A stretch of DNA of 64,000 nt from Takakia lepidozioides (taxonomy: Eukaryota; Streptophyta; Takakiopsida; Takakiales; Takakiaceae). The position numbers and the translations under genes are program-made. Location: contig CM060734.1 in NCBI GenBank assembly GCA_030704615.1, positions 32,814,042-32,878,041 on the forward strand. The letters run 5' to 3'. This document shows, piece after piece, positions 62,369 through 64,000 of this stretch (position 1 is the stretch's first letter; each line of letters opens with the position of its first letter). Below the pieces are notes generated by a model, which was not told where the DNA came from, did not search any database, and was given only the letters and a program-made list of their open reading frames with translations.

Positions 62369-62922
62369 ATACGAGTGAAGTGACTTGGGAGGGTGGTGGT
62401 AGTAGTGTTTAGATTTGTCAAGATAAATATGGTATTGGCCGTGCGGGCCATGTGAGGCGGTCGGTCAATGTAATGTCGTGCCCTGGGGTGGGGGAATCTG
62501 ATGGGGGGTGGGGAGAGTGTATGGGCTAGGAGTTGCGGGAAGGGGTGAGGGCTGGTGCCGTGTGTGGGGAGGAGGCAGCTAGGTGGGCTATAGTGGGGAT
62601 AGTGTGGTGGGGGTGTTGGAGAGATACGCTGTGCTTGCAGTGGAGCAAGTTGGGGGCAGTGGGTGGTGAGGAAGTGATCGGTGAGTCGTGATGTTGGTGC
62701 CGAGGGTGGGTAAGTAGTGTGGGGGCTATGCTGAGTTATATAGTGAGGGGTGGCCGTAATAGAACTGGCATGCGAGGTGTCCATGTGTGCTAGGATTAGA
62801 TCGGGCTGCGTAGGGGAATAGGTGGCAAGGCAACGAGTTAAGCCTGGCGGCTGCCAGCAGCTGGCCCTGGTTATGGCAGTGATTAGGATGTTCCTGATGA
62901 TAAGGATTGGTAACAGATACAT
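62365..62922 (-). CDS. Possible ORF1 of the retrotransposon
   Basis: A 185-codon ORF ends four bases into ORF2 (ATGA overlap). It is rich in His, Pro and Thr and has no recognisable RNA-binding, coiled-coil or zinc-knuckle motif. It may be the C-terminal part of ORF1 or simply open by composition. Overlapping ORFs at 62726-63382 and 63394-63723 (minus) share that composition and are equally doubtful. Confidence 0.3.
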   Translation of the reverse strand: MYLLPILIIRNILITAITRASCWQPPGLTRCLATYSPTQPDLILAHMDTSHASSITATPHYITQHSPHTTYPPSAPTSRLTDHFLTTHCPQLAPLQAQRISPTPPPHYPHYSPPSCLLPTHGTSPHPFPQLLAHTLSPPPIRFPHPRARHYIDRPPHMARTANTIFILTNLNTTTTTLPSHFTRI

Positions 62923-64000
62923 GATGAGGGTGGCAGTGATGAGAATGAATCTGGAGGTATGAATTTTTAACAGATACGTGAAGGGGTGGTCCTGTTAACG
63001 AGCTGCAGTGGTGAATAAAGCGTGATGTGTAGAAGTAGGAGGTTACCGGGCCATCCAGGTGTTTGTGTATGGTAGACCAGCGGGTAGTAGTGAGGGGCCC
63101 GCATCGTTGATGTTTATTAGTGCAGTGTGGAGAGAGTGGGAGGGTGCAGCTGCATTGGCATAATTGTGTGTGGGCCCTGGACGGGATTGTGAAATTGGGA
63201 GGCCAATAGATGGCAATGTGGGGGTATTTGAATACGAATAGAGTACTTTGATTTTGCAATGGCAATAGTCTGTGCTGGATTGGAGGTCGGGGGTATATTA
63301 TGTGAGGGGTGTATGTAAATATGCAGGGATGCCAATAAGTGGCATCGTGGAGGGATGTGACTGGGATGCATCGATTTAGCACTGACAGCAGACTCAGATG
63401 GATTGGAGGTGGGGGAACGCTATGTGAGGGGTGAGTGCTGGGGGCATGATGCTAAGGCTAGTGTGAAAGTAAGATAGGAAGCGTGTGTGGGGAGTTGTTG
63501 TTAGGGAGGGAAGTGTGGTATTAAATAGGTGTGTAGATGGATTGGGGGAGCAGATAAGGAAGTAGAGATATATGTGTGTGGGGTGATGGGGTATATAGAT
63601 TGGGTGTAGAGATCTCTGGATAGCTAGAGTGAGTGTGGGGCAAAACCAGATTGGAAGGGGGCTATGAAGAGGGTGGTGTATGGTGGTAGTGGTGTGAAGC
63701 AAGGGGATGGCTAGTGCGCACATGTTGTAATGAGAGAGTAGTGAAACGTTGTGAAATGGCTGGGCCTGGGTTCAGCGGGGCCCTGATGAGAGGATATTAT
63801 TGTGACAATCTATGGGTATGTCGGGATCCAGCGTATGGGGAATAAGGGTCTGGATAAAGCTGATGTGTGGGGAGAGCGTGATAGAATGCTGCGGGAAGGT
63901 GATGAGAGGGAGTAATGTGAGGTAGTAGAGTGTGTGTGTAGTGTGGGAGAGCAGTGTGAAGGTAGTGTGCTGGGTTTGAGCCAGACTTTGATATGACCCA
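62923..64000 (-). other. Pyrimidine-rich upstream part of the retrotransposon
   Basis: Strong G+T/purine bias on the plus strand (C/A/T-rich on the coding strand) continues unbroken from the element to the window end. No domain was recognised. It is presumed 5' UTR or ORF1 of the element; the 5' boundary and target duplication are not visible. Confidence 0.4.

Larger units (their letters stand above)
53760..64000 (-). mobile_element. Dualen/RandI-like non-LTR retrotransposon, degraded, 5' end beyond or near window edge
   Basis: One minus-strand element is inferred from collinear domains: AP endonuclease (62368 side), reverse transcriptase, RNase H, zinc-knuckle-like segment, and a C-terminal PD-(D/E)xK-like endonuclease ending at 53946. 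Several frameshifts and stops separate the ORFs, so this copy is dead. A solo LTR (58700-59420) is inserted in RT. A block of unlike composition (about 55310-56105) interrupts the RNase H start. The 3' UTR runs from 53945 to about 53760. Elements with two endonucleases are known as the Dualen/RandI clade, described from Chlamydomonas. Sequence from 62930 to 64000 is pyrimidine-rich on the coding strand and probably is 5' UTR or ORF1. Confidence 0.8.

Overview
This window looks like nuclear DNA of a green plant, most likely a streptophyte alga or early-diverging land plant. The reasons are genes split by GT-AG introns, plant-type proteins (mitochondrial ATP synthase gamma, RABH1/Rab6, a GT92 galactosyltransferase, a plastid-type PNPOx/DUF2470 protein), chloroplast-like N-termini, and many plant-style transposons. 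Species is not determined. All exon joins were made by hand from splice consensus and reading phase, not from transcripts.

Layout, left half: a helical unknown gene (2703-920, minus); a tandem minisatellite (3395-3990); a six-exon coiled-coil unknown (7641-4516, minus); intronless mitochondrial ATP synthase gamma (10028-11029, plus); a two-exon GT92 galactosyltransferase (15329-13248, minus); an intronless, frameshifted DEAH helicase retro-pseudogene (17142-18474); an unidentified mobile-element-like protein (20507-21775); and a hAT transposase with one internal stop (24667-22457, minus).

Middle: an intronless pfkB kinase (28633-27473, minus) lies head to head, across about 2.9 kb of repeats, with a ten-exon PNPOx-like/DUF2470 gene (31528-36489, plus). 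A decayed, duplicated locus follows (36700-39230). Rab6/RABH1 (41762-39698, minus) and an SDR/DHRS4-like reductase (42477-47448, plus) share a 714-bp divergent promoter. The SDR carries a 5'-truncated LINE in its fourth intron but keeps all six exons in phase.

Right half is repeat DNA. From 49.2 to 53.7 kb there is an undescribed unit with regularly spaced GGATGA motifs, 170-bp repeats, perfect palindromes centred on GCGATCGC, and a frameshifted ORF with RNA polymerase II CTD-like heptads. From about 53.76 kb to the window end (minus strand) lies a large degraded non-LTR retrotransposon. It appears to carry both an AP-type endonuclease (N-terminal) and a PD-(D/E)xK-like endonuclease (C-terminal), with RT and RNase H between, i.e. 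a Dualen/RandI-like plan. A 721-bp solo LTR with a perfect 5-bp target duplication is nested in its RT domain.
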